A DNA stretch of 64,000 nucleotides from Leuconostocaceae bacterium ESL0958 (GTDB lineage: Bacteria; Bacillota; Bacilli; Lactobacillales; Lactobacillaceae): contig JAQTHT010000001.1 of the NCBI GenBank assembly GCA_029433265.1, forward strand, positions 1 through 64,000, read 5' to 3'. The notes below the pieces were generated by a model, which searched no databases, was not told the origin of the DNA, and saw nothing but the letters and a program-made list of their open reading frames with translations. Of this stretch, positions 49,595 through 57,818 are shown piece after piece; position 1 is the stretch's first letter, and the number at the start of each line of letters is the position of its first letter. The position numbers and the translations under genes are program-made.

Positions 49595-50563
49595 ATGTCG
49601 AATCGAATTGTTTTTATGGGGACGCCTGACTTTGCCGTTCCATTGTTAAAAGCTTTAGCGGCTGATCCAGCCAATGAGCTGTTGGCCGTCGTCACCCAAC
49701 CAGACCGGCCGCAAGGACGCAAAAAACAGCGCCAGCCCAGTCCCGTCAAACAGGCGGCCCTAGACTTAGGCCTAACTGTGCTTCAGCCGGAAAAGATTGC
49801 GGGATCAGCGGCAATGGCTCAAATTGTAGATTGGCAGCCTGATTTAATCATCACGGCGGCTTTTGGCCAGTTTCTCCCAGAAAAGTTGCTTGCCGCGGCA
49901 AAGCATGGTGCGATTAACGCCCATGCTTCCTTGCTGCCAAAGTACCGGGGTGGGGCACCCGTGCACTATGCCATTATGAATGGGGACCAGGAAACGGGTG
50001 TTTCCCTGATGTACATGGTTAAAAAAATGGATGCTGGGGATGTCCTTGATGTCGAAAAAGTAACCATTCAACCTGACGATAACGTGGGTACGATGTTTAC
50101 GAAATTGGGTCAGGCGGCGGTGGACTTGGTGATCCGGAATATTCCCGCTTTGATGGCGGACCAGGCCAGTGCAGTCCCCCAGGAAACTACAGCCGTAACC
50201 TTTGCACCGAATATTAGTCGGGCCCAGCAGCAGCTGGACTTCGAAAAGGAAAATGCCCAAGCCATTGACTGGCATATTCGCGGCCTCTATCCTACCCATC
50301 CTGCCTATACCTACTTGCAAGGGGAACGGTGTAAGCTGCTGGCGGTGAAGCCGCTAGCCGAAACAACAACAGCCGCCCCCGGCGTAATTACGGTCCGGGA
50401 TAAAAAGCGATTGGTTGTTGCGGCAGCGGACCACAGCCAGTTGCAAATTGACCGCCTTCAGCCAGCTGGGAAAGCAGCAATGGATATTGCCGCTTACTTG
50501 AATGGCGCTGGCAAGGCGTTGCAAGTGGGGGACATGCTTATCCAGAAAGAAAATCATGGCTAA
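49595..50563 (+). CDS. fmt: Methionyl-tRNA formyltransferase Fmt
   Basis: Fmt formylates initiator Met-tRNA. The 322-aa protein has MSNRIVFMGTPDFAVPLLKA, the folate-binding and catalytic region with INAHASLLPKYRGGAPVHYA and MNGDQETGVSLMYM, GDQETGVS, and the C-terminal tRNA-binding domain after residue 205. The ATG at 49595 is eight bases from GGAC/GGA; an ATG at 49589 is too close. The 103-base gap after priA shows no clear signal. It overlaps rsmB by eight bases. Peptide deformylase is not next to it. Confidence 0.96.
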   Translation: MSNRIVFMGTPDFAVPLLKALAADPANELLAVVTQPDRPQGRKKQRQPSPVKQAALDLGLTVLQPEKIAGSAAMAQIVDWQPDLIITAAFGQFLPEKLLAAAKHGAINAHASLLPKYRGGAPVHYAIMNGDQETGVSLMYMVKKMDAGDVLDVEKVTIQPDDNVGTMFTKLGQAAVDLVIRNIPALMADQASAVPQETTAVTFAPNISRAQQQLDFEKENAQAIDWHIRGLYPTHPAYTYLQGERCKLLAVKPLAETTTAAPGVITVRDKKRLVVAAADHSQLQIDRLQPAGKAAMDIAAYLNGAGKALQVGDMLIQKENHG

Positions 50564-51905
50564 AAAAATCACACACAGTAATAATCCAAGAATCTTAGCA
50601 GTCTTGACGCTAGCCAAAATTAAAGACGGGGCCTACTCGAATTTACAACTGAATCAGGTCATTGCGCAAAACGAGTTAACGGCCTCCGACCGAGCTTTTT
50701 TGACGACCTTGGTTTATGGCAGTATTCAACACCGCCTTTTGTTAGATTACTGGCTGGCACCTTTTATCGCCAAGCGCAAGGTTGAGGATTGGGTGCAAGA
50801 GCTCTTATACACAGCCCTTTTTCAGTGGCAGTTATTAGACCGGGTCCCCAAACATGCCGTTTTTAATGAATCAATTAACGTTGCGAAAAAATTAGGCCAT
50901 GCTGGCACAGTTAAATTTGTGACGGCCATTCTCCATCAAATCGATCGGCAGGGTTTACCGGCACTGTCGGCCATCAAGGATCCAGTTGAACGTCAGTCCA
51001 TCGAATACTCGCTGCCCCGTTGGTTGGTCCTAGCCTTGCAAGCACAGGTTGGGGCAGCCAAAACAACTGCTATTTTGGCTTCGTTAAACCAAGCGCCACG
51101 GCAATCTGTCCGTGTGAATGCCGCCAAAGCGACTCGGGCTAGTGCGCAGGCGGCCTTAGAAGCCGAAGGGTTTGAGGTGCAGCCCTCTCAGCTAGCAGCA
51201 GAAGCGCTCTTGGTGACAGGGGGGCACGTAGCCGCTTCTCAGGCCTATCAAGATGGGCTGGTGACGCTCCAGGATGAGTCTGCCATGCTGCCAGTAGAAG
51301 CGTTGGCCATTGAGGATGACGTAGAGCGGGTTTTGGATGCAGCAGCGGCACCAGGGGGGAAGACCACCCAAATTGCGGCGGCCCTACCGGCAGGGGGCCA
51401 GGTGACGGCATTGGATGTGCATGCCCATAAGTTAAGGTTAATTGAAGCCAATGCCAAGCGGCTTGGGTTGAGCAACCGGATTCAAGGGCAGGTGTTAGAC
51501 GCCCGGCAAGTACCCAATCACTTTTCGGAGCCATTTGACCGAATTTTGGTGGATGCTCCTTGTTCCGGCCTGGGACTGCTGCGTCGCAAACCTGAAATTC
51601 GCTACGAAAAAACGCCGGCTGACGTTGAAAAATTAGCTAACTTACAGTACGAAATTTTAGCAGCGGTGAGTGCCTCCTTGCGCCCAGGTGGCCGTTTGGT
51701 CTATTCCACTTGTACGATTTTAGCTGCGGAAAATGACCAAGTCATTGCCCGCTTCTTGGCTAGTCATCCTGATTTTGAGCAAATCAAAACAGAAACGCAA
51801 CGGCCCATCTTTGCGGATCGGTCTGACTTAGCCCTGCAGCTCTATCCAGATGACTTTGATAGTGATGGCTTTTACATTGCTACTTTGAGGAGAAAGGACA
51901 GCTAA
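50556..51905 (+). CDS. rsmB: 16S rRNA (cytosine-967-C5)-methyltransferase RsmB
   Basis: RsmB methylates C967 of 16S rRNA. The 449-aa protein has the NusB-like RNA-binding part (residues 1-140), then the SAM domain with VLDAAAAPGGKTTQIAAALP (motif I), ALDVHAHKLRLIEANAKRLG, the catalytic LVDAPCSGLGLLRRKPEIRY (Cys in PC) and LVYSTCTILAAEND (second Cys). All key residues are present. The ATG at 50556 overlaps the fmt stop; an earlier start at 50502 would add 18 residues unlike the family. stp follows after one base. Confidence 0.95.
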   Translation: MAKKITHSNNPRILAVLTLAKIKDGAYSNLQLNQVIAQNELTASDRAFLTTLVYGSIQHRLLLDYWLAPFIAKRKVEDWVQELLYTALFQWQLLDRVPKHAVFNESINVAKKLGHAGTVKFVTAILHQIDRQGLPALSAIKDPVERQSIEYSLPRWLVLALQAQVGAAKTTAILASLNQAPRQSVRVNAAKATRASAQAALEAEGFEVQPSQLAAEALLVTGGHVAASQAYQDGLVTLQDESAMLPVEALAIEDDVERVLDAAAAPGGKTTQIAAALPAGGQVTALDVHAHKLRLIEANAKRLGLSNRIQGQVLDARQVPNHFSEPFDRILVDAPCSGLGLLRRKPEIRYEKTPADVEKLANLQYEILAAVSASLRPGGRLVYSTCTILAAENDQVIARFLASHPDFEQIKTETQRPIFADRSDLALQLYPDDFDSDGFYIATLRRKDS

Positions 51906-51906
51906 C

Positions 51907-52689
51907 ATGGTCTGCGCCTACCAAAGCAATCGAGGGCCCAAGCGGCCAGAAAATCAGGATGCGGTTGGGGCCTTTACCAACCAAGTCGGCGTTCAGCTTT
52001 TTTTACTAGCGGACGGTGTGGCGAGCCAACCGGGGTCCAAGCAGGCAAGCGAACTGGTAGTGGCCCGAATGGGCCAGGCCTTTATCGAAACAAGTCTGCA
52101 AGATCCGGCTGCCTTACGGCAGTGGGCGGATGCGGCAGCGAAAAATGCCAACCAAGCCCTCTTACTAGCCAGCCAGGCTGAGACCCAGCAAAAAAAGATG
52201 GCCACTACGCTCGTTTTGGCGCTGTTGACCTCTAGTGGGGTGCTAATGGTGGCCAATGCGGGCGATTCGAGGGCTTATCTGCTGCAAGCGACGGGGATGA
52301 CCCTATTAACTTACGACCACACTGTTAAAAATGAACGCTTACGGTCCGCCGCAACCCGCTATTTAGCACCGTCCGCCGAAGATGCGGCGCTGACCCGTTA
52401 CTTAGGGGTAAATCGGTCGGTCCAATTAGAATGGCGGACCGTGACCTTGGCGCTGACGGAGGGGCTGTATTTAACCTCGGACGGCTTGGGTAAAGTGTTG
52501 ACCCGGCAGGAGCAGTTTCAACTACTTTCGCAAGGTGTAACGGATTGGGGACGCCTGTCGCAAGCAGCGCTAGGCGAACGGGTAGCAGCCATTTTGCAGA
52601 CGGCGATTGACCTGCAGGTACCGGATAATATCACGGCTCTGTTAGCCAATCGGGTGCCAGCAGTGACAACAGGAAAGGAGGATAGCTAA
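51907..52689 (+). CDS. stp: PP2C-family serine/threonine phosphatase (Stp/PrpC)
   Basis: It dephosphorylates targets of the PrkC kinase made by the next gene. The 260-aa protein has RPENQDAVGAF (metal Asp), LLADGVASQPGSKQASELVV (second metal Asp), MVANAGDSRAYLLQATGM, LTSDGLGKVL and VPDNITALLANR with the last metal Asp. The usual DGMGGH loop is replaced by DGVASQ, a change near the flap. The metal ligands remain. Its stop overlaps the prkC start (TAATG), the standard phosphatase-kinase pair. Confidence 0.92.
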   Translation: MVCAYQSNRGPKRPENQDAVGAFTNQVGVQLFLLADGVASQPGSKQASELVVARMGQAFIETSLQDPAALRQWADAAAKNANQALLLASQAETQQKKMATTLVLALLTSSGVLMVANAGDSRAYLLQATGMTLLTYDHTVKNERLRSAATRYLAPSAEDAALTRYLGVNRSVQLEWRTVTLALTEGLYLTSDGLGKVLTRQEQFQLLSQGVTDWGRLSQAALGERVAAILQTAIDLQVPDNITALLANRVPAVTTGKEDS

Positions 52690-54524
52690 TGGAAATCGGC
52701 ACGGTAATCAACGACCGCTATGAAGTGATCCGAGTACTCGGTGGGGGCGGCATGGCCAACATTTACCAGGGCTTTGACCGCTACTTGAAGCGGGATGTGA
52801 CCATCAAAGTCATCCGCTTGGATTTGCAAGATAATGCGCAAATGCGGGCCCGCTTCCTGCAGGAGGCACAAACCATTGCAGACATCGTGAACGAGCACAT
52901 CGTGTCGATTTACGATATGGGGGAGTTTGATCATACGGCCTACTTGATTATGGAGTACGTGGCTGGGATGGATTTAAAGTCCTATCTCAAGCAGCACTTT
53001 CCCATTCCCTATCAGCAGGTCGTCAATTTGATGTTGCAAATTTTATCGGCTGTCACGGCGGCCCACCAGGCGGGGGTCATTCACCGGGATTTAAAACCGC
53101 AAAACATCTTGATTAATCAGCAGGGACAAGTGAAAATTACCGATTTTGGCATTGCAACGGCGGAGGCTGATCCTCATTTGACCCAGGCCCATCAGGTGAT
53201 TGGGTCTGTCCATTATTTAGCGCCTGAATTACTACGGGGGCAGGCGGCAACGGAGCAGTCCGATCTTTATGCCTTGGGGGTCTTGCTCTATGAACTGTTG
53301 ACGAATCAACGCCCTTACGATGGGGAGCGGGCGGAACAAGTAGCTTGGCAACATCAGGAAAGGCAAATGCCGGCTGTTCGTGCGCTTGACCCGGATATTC
53401 CGCAGCCCCTAGAAAATGTGATCTTCCGGGCGACCGCCAAAAATCCGCTGGACCGCTATGAGTCAGCAGAAGAGATGGCAGCTGACCTGTCGACAGCCCT
53501 GTTTGCCCGCCGTGCCCGGGAAGCCCCCTTTCAACCAACAGTAGCCGAAGAAACTAAAGTTATGCCAACGGAGCCCAGTCCTAAGCCCAACGCGAAGGAC
53601 GAAGCTGGGGCCGGACAGCCACAGCAGTCGGTTAACGAAGCCATTCTGGATGCCGGCCGGCAGGGACAGTCGATTAAGAACATCGCCAAGCAGGTGGATC
53701 GGACGCCCAAATACGTGCGCCAGGTCCTGCAGCAAAATGGGATTCCCTATCGATCAAAAAAGAAATGGGTGCTTCTCGTTACGACCCTCCTCTTGTTGGG
53801 CGCCATTTTTGGCGCTTGGCGTACTTTTCAATCAAATTATGTCCAACTACCCGACGTCAGCATGACCAGTAAAAGTCAGGCTGAAAAAAGACTGGCAGCG
53901 ATTGGCTTGGACTATCAAACGACTTACCAAGTCTCAACGTCTGTACCCAAGAATCAGGTTATCTCAACCAAGCAAAAGGTAGGCCGGTATTTGAAGAAAG
54001 GTAGCCAAGTCAAGCTCCTCGTTTCATCAGGTCATGCCAAGGTCAACCTGTCTGACTATTCTGGCTGGACCTATAGCGCGGCAGCGGATAGACTGAATCA
54101 GCAGGGCCTAACGGTCAAGAAAAAGATGAAGAATGCTGATACGGTGCCAGCCGGTCAAGTGCTGAGCCAGTCTTTATCAGCTGGCAAGGCAGTTGATCCC
54201 AATAGTACAATCACCTTGACTGTTTCGGCCGGGCCTGCAACTGCAGCAGCGCTGCCGGACTTTCAAGATTGGCAGCAGGGGGATGTGCAAACTTGGGCCG
54301 ACCAAGCCGGGCTGCTCGTCAACTTTAGTCAAAAGAACGATAACACGGCGGCTGGTCGGGTGCTCAGTCAACAGCCAGCCAAAGGGAGTCGCTTGAAGAA
54401 GGGGCAAACCATTACCGTGGTGATTTCGGCTGGTCCAGCCCAGCAGCCTCAAGATAGTAGTACTGGCAGTCAACAAAATTCAGCCAACAATCAGGCAACG
54501 ACGGCTAGTAACCAAAGTAACTGA
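52689..54524 (+). CDS. prkC: Serine/threonine protein kinase with PASTA domains (PrkC/StkP)
   Basis: A membrane kinase that senses wall fragments or lipid II and controls growth and division. The 611-aa protein has a kinase domain (about residues 10-272) with GGGGMANIYQG, catalytic Lys40, HRDLKPQN (Asp134), DFG (152-154) and GSVHYLAPELLRG. A linker follows, then a helix-turn-helix-like stretch (about 314-352, QSIKNIAKQVDRTPKYVRQV), one membrane segment (about 360-378) and three PASTA repeats (about 384-450, 451-518, 519-584), with a Ser/Gln/Asn-rich end. The linker helix-turn-helix is unusual. Coupled to stp. Confidence 0.95.
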   Translation: MEIGTVINDRYEVIRVLGGGGMANIYQGFDRYLKRDVTIKVIRLDLQDNAQMRARFLQEAQTIADIVNEHIVSIYDMGEFDHTAYLIMEYVAGMDLKSYLKQHFPIPYQQVVNLMLQILSAVTAAHQAGVIHRDLKPQNILINQQGQVKITDFGIATAEADPHLTQAHQVIGSVHYLAPELLRGQAATEQSDLYALGVLLYELLTNQRPYDGERAEQVAWQHQERQMPAVRALDPDIPQPLENVIFRATAKNPLDRYESAEEMAADLSTALFARRAREAPFQPTVAEETKVMPTEPSPKPNAKDEAGAGQPQQSVNEAILDAGRQGQSIKNIAKQVDRTPKYVRQVLQQNGIPYRSKKKWVLLVTTLLLLGAIFGAWRTFQSNYVQLPDVSMTSKSQAEKRLAAIGLDYQTTYQVSTSVPKNQVISTKQKVGRYLKKGSQVKLLVSSGHAKVNLSDYSGWTYSAAADRLNQQGLTVKKKMKNADTVPAGQVLSQSLSAGKAVDPNSTITLTVSAGPATAAALPDFQDWQQGDVQTWADQAGLLVNFSQKNDNTAAGRVLSQQPAKGSRLKKGQTITVVISAGPAQQPQDSSTGSQQNSANNQATTASNQSN

Positions 54525-54545
54525 ACGAGCAACTAATGGTTGCAG

Positions 54546-54584
54546 AAAAAAACGGCCCTTTCGATAGAAAGGACCGTTTTTTGA
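54546..54584. terminator. Bidirectional terminator
   Basis: AAAAAACGGCCCTTTC, GATA loop, GAAAGGACCGTTTTTT (one mismatch), between prkC (+) and the unknown gene (-). Confidence 0.85.
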
Positions 54585-54591
54585 TACGAGA

Positions 54592-55449
54592 TTATGCTTG
54601 TGCTTTCTTAGCCATCTTCTTTAGTACTTGCTTGAGAATAATCTTCTGCAACCAAGAAGGCTTTTTGTCGGCCGCAATGTGCAGACCGTTGTTAAACTCA
54701 ACCATCAAGTGCCACTTGTGGCCTTCAAGAATGGCGCTTGGTGCTGAAGCTGGCAGGAAGACACCGAGCTTAACCACCATGCTATCTCCCTTGTCTTTCA
54801 GCTGGTGCATGCCAATAATTTTCGTGTCTTGCATGGAGTCAGCCAACAAAGTCTTCCCAATCATCGCCATGGTTGTATCATTGTCCGGCGTAATTGGCTT
54901 TTTCATGCCATCGTCTGCTGGAACCAAGTGAAGGTAAGAGGGCTTCTTGTACATACCGAAGGTCTCAATGATCGTTTGGGTTCCCCCCTTACCGGCATCG
55001 AAGTAGTAGTGTTCGGGGTGGATCTTAGAAGGCAGTGCCAAATTATTTTCCTTGGCCAACGATTGATTGAAGAGCAGGAACTGCACCAAAGAAATGTTGT
55101 CCGTCGTCACCTCTACAATGGCTTGTTGCAGCGGCTGACTGTCATCGGCCTTGGCCGCGATGTCCTGCCACATGGCGTCTGATTCCTTAATATCATCGGC
55201 CCACAGTTCCAAAATTTTGCTGCGACCGAGCTTTTCCCGCGTTTGCGCCAATACTTCTTTTTTCTGGTCCAAGTCCATTTCCTTGGCAGCTGCACAATCA
55301 ACGCCTTGGCCGTTCATGGTCAGGGGAATTTGCTTGCTTTCAAAATCGTCAAAGACAACGTCGTAGCGGCTGTCTTCCATTTCGCGAATAGCTGCTTGGC
55401 TGACCACTTCGCCATCTACTTTGAACTGAATGCTTTGATCTGCTCGCAT
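54592..55449 (-). CDS. Unrecognised soluble protein, divergent from a TetR regulator
   Basis: The 285-aa protein has no membrane segment or signal peptide. It starts MRADQSIQFKVDGEVVSQAA and ends in a basic helix (WLQKIILKQVLKKMAKKAQA). The middle has a HPEHYYFDAG stretch followed by IIETFGMYKKPSYLHLV. There is one Cys (VDCAA) in the N-terminal third. I do not recognise the family. AAGGAG lies eight bases before the ATG at 55449; an earlier start would add six residues. It has a good promoter (TTGTCT-18-TATAAT, minus strand) that overlaps that of the TetR gene, which probably controls it. Confidence 0.75.
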   Translation of the reverse strand: MRADQSIQFKVDGEVVSQAAIREMEDSRYDVVFDDFESKQIPLTMNGQGVDCAAAKEMDLDQKKEVLAQTREKLGRSKILELWADDIKESDAMWQDIAAKADDSQPLQQAIVEVTTDNISLVQFLLFNQSLAKENNLALPSKIHPEHYYFDAGKGGTQTIIETFGMYKKPSYLHLVPADDGMKKPITPDNDTTMAMIGKTLLADSMQDTKIIGMHQLKDKGDSMVVKLGVFLPASAPSAILEGHKWHLMVEFNNGLHIAADKKPSWLQKIILKQVLKKMAKKAQA

Positions 55450-55478
55450 CACACGACTCCTTTTCATAACTGTCTTAC

Positions 55479-55529
55479 TTGTGACTTTTATTTGATTTTA
55501 TTATACTCAACTTTGTGGTCGGAAGACAA
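55479..55529. promoter_or_regulatory. Overlapping divergent promoters of the unknown gene and the TetR gene
   Basis: Plus strand: TTGTGA (55479-55484), 18 bases, TATACT (55503-55508). Minus strand: TTGTCT (55529-55524), 18 bases, TATAAT (55505-55500). The two -10 boxes share bases 55503-55505. One bound TetR protein could shut both. Confidence 0.65.
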
Positions 55530-55564
55530 TGGTTTTCCATAACTGGCATAGAAAGGGGTCGGAG

Positions 55565-56146
55565 ATGACAGAAAGGACGATTCGCCGTAAGAAACAGGTG
55601 GCAGAAAGTGTGCAGCTGTTAGAACAGGGGCTTCGAAGCTGTTTAACGCAGGGGCCTTATCAAGACATCACCATTAAGGCACTCGCGCAAGCAGCCGGGG
55701 TATCTCCCAGGACTTTTTACCGGCATTTTAAAAGTATTGATGACTTATTACTATTGATGATCAACCGGCAGGTTTTGCGTTTTTACCAAGAAATGGCGGG
55801 GACGCAGCCCGCTAATTTTACGGCATTGATTGTGTTTCTTTTTCATTTTTTTCAGCCGGAAAAAACACTGTTAAGTCAGCTGGCCGCTAACCACCTACTG
55901 CACATGGTGCAAGAGTCTTTCACGCAACATTTGGACGCCGATTCATTGGCCCCGCTTGTGGCCAAAGATAATCCACTGATTTACTACTTCGGCGTGGGCG
56001 GGATTGGCAATTTACTGGCTTATTGGACGTCAGTTGACTTTGCTATCAGTGAGCAAGCGCTGACAGCGCAAGCCGCTGGCTTGCGAACTTACCTGGGCGC
56101 ACTCAGTGCTGATCGGCTGCCCTTTGGCCAGGGGTATTTTCGCTGA
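55565..56146 (+). CDS. TetR/AcrR family transcriptional regulator
   Basis: The 193-aa protein has an N-terminal TetR helix-turn-helix (about residues 10-55: ITIKALAQAAGVSPRTFYRH followed by FKSIDDLLLLM) and a C-terminal ligand-binding helical domain. RNA polymerase access to its own and the divergent gene is probably controlled by it through the overlapping promoters. The ligand is unknown. The ATG at 55565 has AAAGGGG seven bases upstream; a start at 55529 would overlap the divergent promoter -35. rsgA follows but has its own -10. Confidence 0.9.
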   Translation: MTERTIRRKKQVAESVQLLEQGLRSCLTQGPYQDITIKALAQAAGVSPRTFYRHFKSIDDLLLLMINRQVLRFYQEMAGTQPANFTALIVFLFHFFQPEKTLLSQLAANHLLHMVQESFTQHLDADSLAPLVAKDNPLIYYFGVGGIGNLLAYWTSVDFAISEQALTAQAAGLRTYLGALSADRLPFGQGYFR

Positions 56147-56161
56147 GAAAGGGGCTGGATA

Positions 56162-56179
56162 TGCTATACTAAGCTTATG
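56162..56179 (+). promoter_or_regulatory. Extended -10 adjoining the rsgA start codon
   Basis: TGCTATACT (56162-56170) is a strong extended -10 and ends six bases before the ATG at 56177. Transcription would start at the start codon. The nearest purine-rich stretch (AAAGGGG, 56149-56155) is 21 bases from the ATG. Confidence 0.65.
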
Positions 56180-57082
56180 AAAAAAGGACGCATTATTCGG
56201 TCTCTGGCCGGTTATTACGATATTTTAACGGATCAAGGACAAGTAGAACGAACTCGCGCACGGGGGGCCTTTCGCCAGGGAAAGGAAAAGCCTTTAGTGG
56301 GCGATTTCGTGGACTATGAGTCTGAACAAGGGGAGGGGCTGATTTGGGCCATCGAGCCCAGAGAGAACGAGCTGGTGCGCCCGGCGGTGGCCAATGTTGA
56401 TTTGGCCATCATCGTGACTTCAGTTCGCCAGCCAGATTTTTCCCAGAATCTTTTGGACCGGCAGTTAGTGGCCTTGGAAGCGGCCGGCGTCCGGCCGGTA
56501 TTGTATTTCTCTAAATTAGACTTACTGTCTGAGAGGGAGCGCGCTGCCTTTGCGCCTATTTTTGAAGACTATGAACGGATTGGCTATCAGGTTATTCAAT
56601 CAACGGGCGCGGTCCAAGCTATTTTTAAAACTGTATTAAAGGACCAAGTGGCCGTGGTGATGGGCCAAACTGGGGCTGGCAAGTCGACCCTACTGAATGC
56701 TCTGGATCCGGCGCTAGCGCTGACAACGAATGAAGTGTCACAAGCACTTTCCCGTGGCAAGCACACCACTAGACAGGTTTCTTTGCTGGCGCTGGCTGCT
56801 TATCAGGCTTTGATTGCGGATACCCCTGGCTTTTCTTCTTATGAAGTCTTTGACTTTCCTGCAACCGAACTAGGGCTGTACTTTCCGGAATTTCGGGCTC
56901 ATTTGGGGGAATGCCAATTCCGTTCTTGCCAGCATTTAAATGAACCCGGTTGCGCCATCAAGGAAGCTGTGGCGCTTGGCACGATTTCGCAGGCAAGGTA
57001 TAATAGTTATCAGTTATTCTACCAAGTGATTCAAGGTCGGCGGCCCGTTTATGAAAAAGGGGGCAAGAAGCGTCGGTCTTAA
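56177..57082 (+). CDS. rsgA: Small ribosomal subunit biogenesis GTPase RsgA
   Basis: RsgA is a circularly permuted GTPase that checks late 30S assembly. The 301-aa protein starts [16 protein letters not shown], has an OB-fold, then [19 protein letters not shown]4 [13 protein letters not shown]1 [17 protein letters not shown]3 [10 protein letters not shown] and the zinc motif [20 protein letters not shown]. All are intact. No Shine-Dalgarno lies near the ATG, and the family start fits only there. rpe follows. Confidence 0.96.
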   Translation: MKKGRIIRSLAGYYDILTDQGQVERTRARGAFRQGKEKPLVGDFVDYESEQGEGLIWAIEPRENELVRPAVANVDLAIIVTSVRQPDFSQNLLDRQLVALEAAGVRPVLYFSKLDLLSERERAAFAPIFEDYERIGYQVIQSTGAVQAIFKTVLKDQVAVVMGQTGAGKSTLLNALDPALALTTNEVSQALSRGKHTTRQVSLLALAAYQALIADTPGFSSYEVFDFPATELGLYFPEFRAHLGECQFRSCQHLNEPGCAIKEAVALGTISQARYNSYQLFYQVIQGRRPVYEKGGKKRRS

Positions 57083-57115
57083 CTGGGCAGATTGAAAAGC
57101 AGAAAAGAGGAGCTT

Positions 57116-57772
57116 ATGGCAGGAATTATTGCACCATCGATTTTAAGTGCGGATGTAACTAAGTTGGCAGCGGACGTTGCCTTAGTAGAAGCGGCAGGTG
57201 CCAAGTACCTGCACGTTGACGTGATGGATGGCAACTTTGTCCCTAGCATCGCCTATGGGCCGGCCTGGGTTAAGCAGCTCCGGCCAGTCACCAACTTGTT
57301 TTTGGATGTCCACTTGATGGCGGTCCAGCCGGAAAAGCACATTGATGCCTTAGCAGAAGCAGGAGCGGACATGATTGGTGTTCACGTCGAAGCGACTGCG
57401 CACATTCATCGCGCACTGCAAATGATTAAAAAGGCAGGGGTACAGGCAGAAGTTGTCATTAATCCTGGCACGCCGGTGGCCATGATTGAACCCGTCTTGG
57501 GTATGGTCGACCAGGTCTTGGTCATGACGGTCAATCCTGGTTTCGGTGGCCAGTCCTTCTTGCCAGAAACGGTCGAAAAGATCAAGCAGTTGGCGGCCTA
57601 CCGTGCTGAACATGAATTAGCTTATGACATCGAGGTTGATGGGGGCATTAATGATCAAACAGCCGCCTTAACGGCTGCTGCTGGTGCTAATGTCTTTGTT
57701 TCCGGATCTTATGTCTATGACCGCAAAGACCCAGCTGCTAAAATTGCTAAGTTATTAGCCATTACGGCCTAA
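57116..57772 (+). CDS. rpe: Ribulose-phosphate 3-epimerase Rpe
   Basis: Rpe interconverts ribulose 5-phosphate and xylulose 5-phosphate; in heterofermenters xylulose 5-phosphate is the substrate of phosphoketolase, so this is a central enzyme. The 218-aa protein has IIAPSILSADVTKLAADVAL, LHVDVMDGNFVPSIAYGP, VMTVNPGFGGQSFLPETVEK and IEVDGGINDQTAALTAAAGA, the metal and substrate motifs. The ATG at 57116 has GAGGAG five bases upstream; one at 57092 lacks it. Between rsgA and thiN, the usual order. Confidence 0.96.
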   Translation: MAGIIAPSILSADVTKLAADVALVEAAGAKYLHVDVMDGNFVPSIAYGPAWVKQLRPVTNLFLDVHLMAVQPEKHIDALAEAGADMIGVHVEATAHIHRALQMIKKAGVQAEVVINPGTPVAMIEPVLGMVDQVLVMTVNPGFGGQSFLPETVEKIKQLAAYRAEHELAYDIEVDGGINDQTAALTAAAGANVFVSGSYVYDRKDPAAKIAKLLAITA

Positions 57773-57777
57773 GTCTT

Positions 57778-57804
57778 GGACCGCCCGCTGGGCGGTCTTT
57801 TTGC
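57778..57804 (+). terminator. Hairpin between rpe and thiN
   Basis: GACCGCCC, GCT loop, GGGCGGTC, then TTTTT. A partial terminator that would lower thiN relative to rpe, as thiN starts 15 bases later. Confidence 0.75.
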
Positions 57805-57818
57805 AAAGGAGGGAATTG

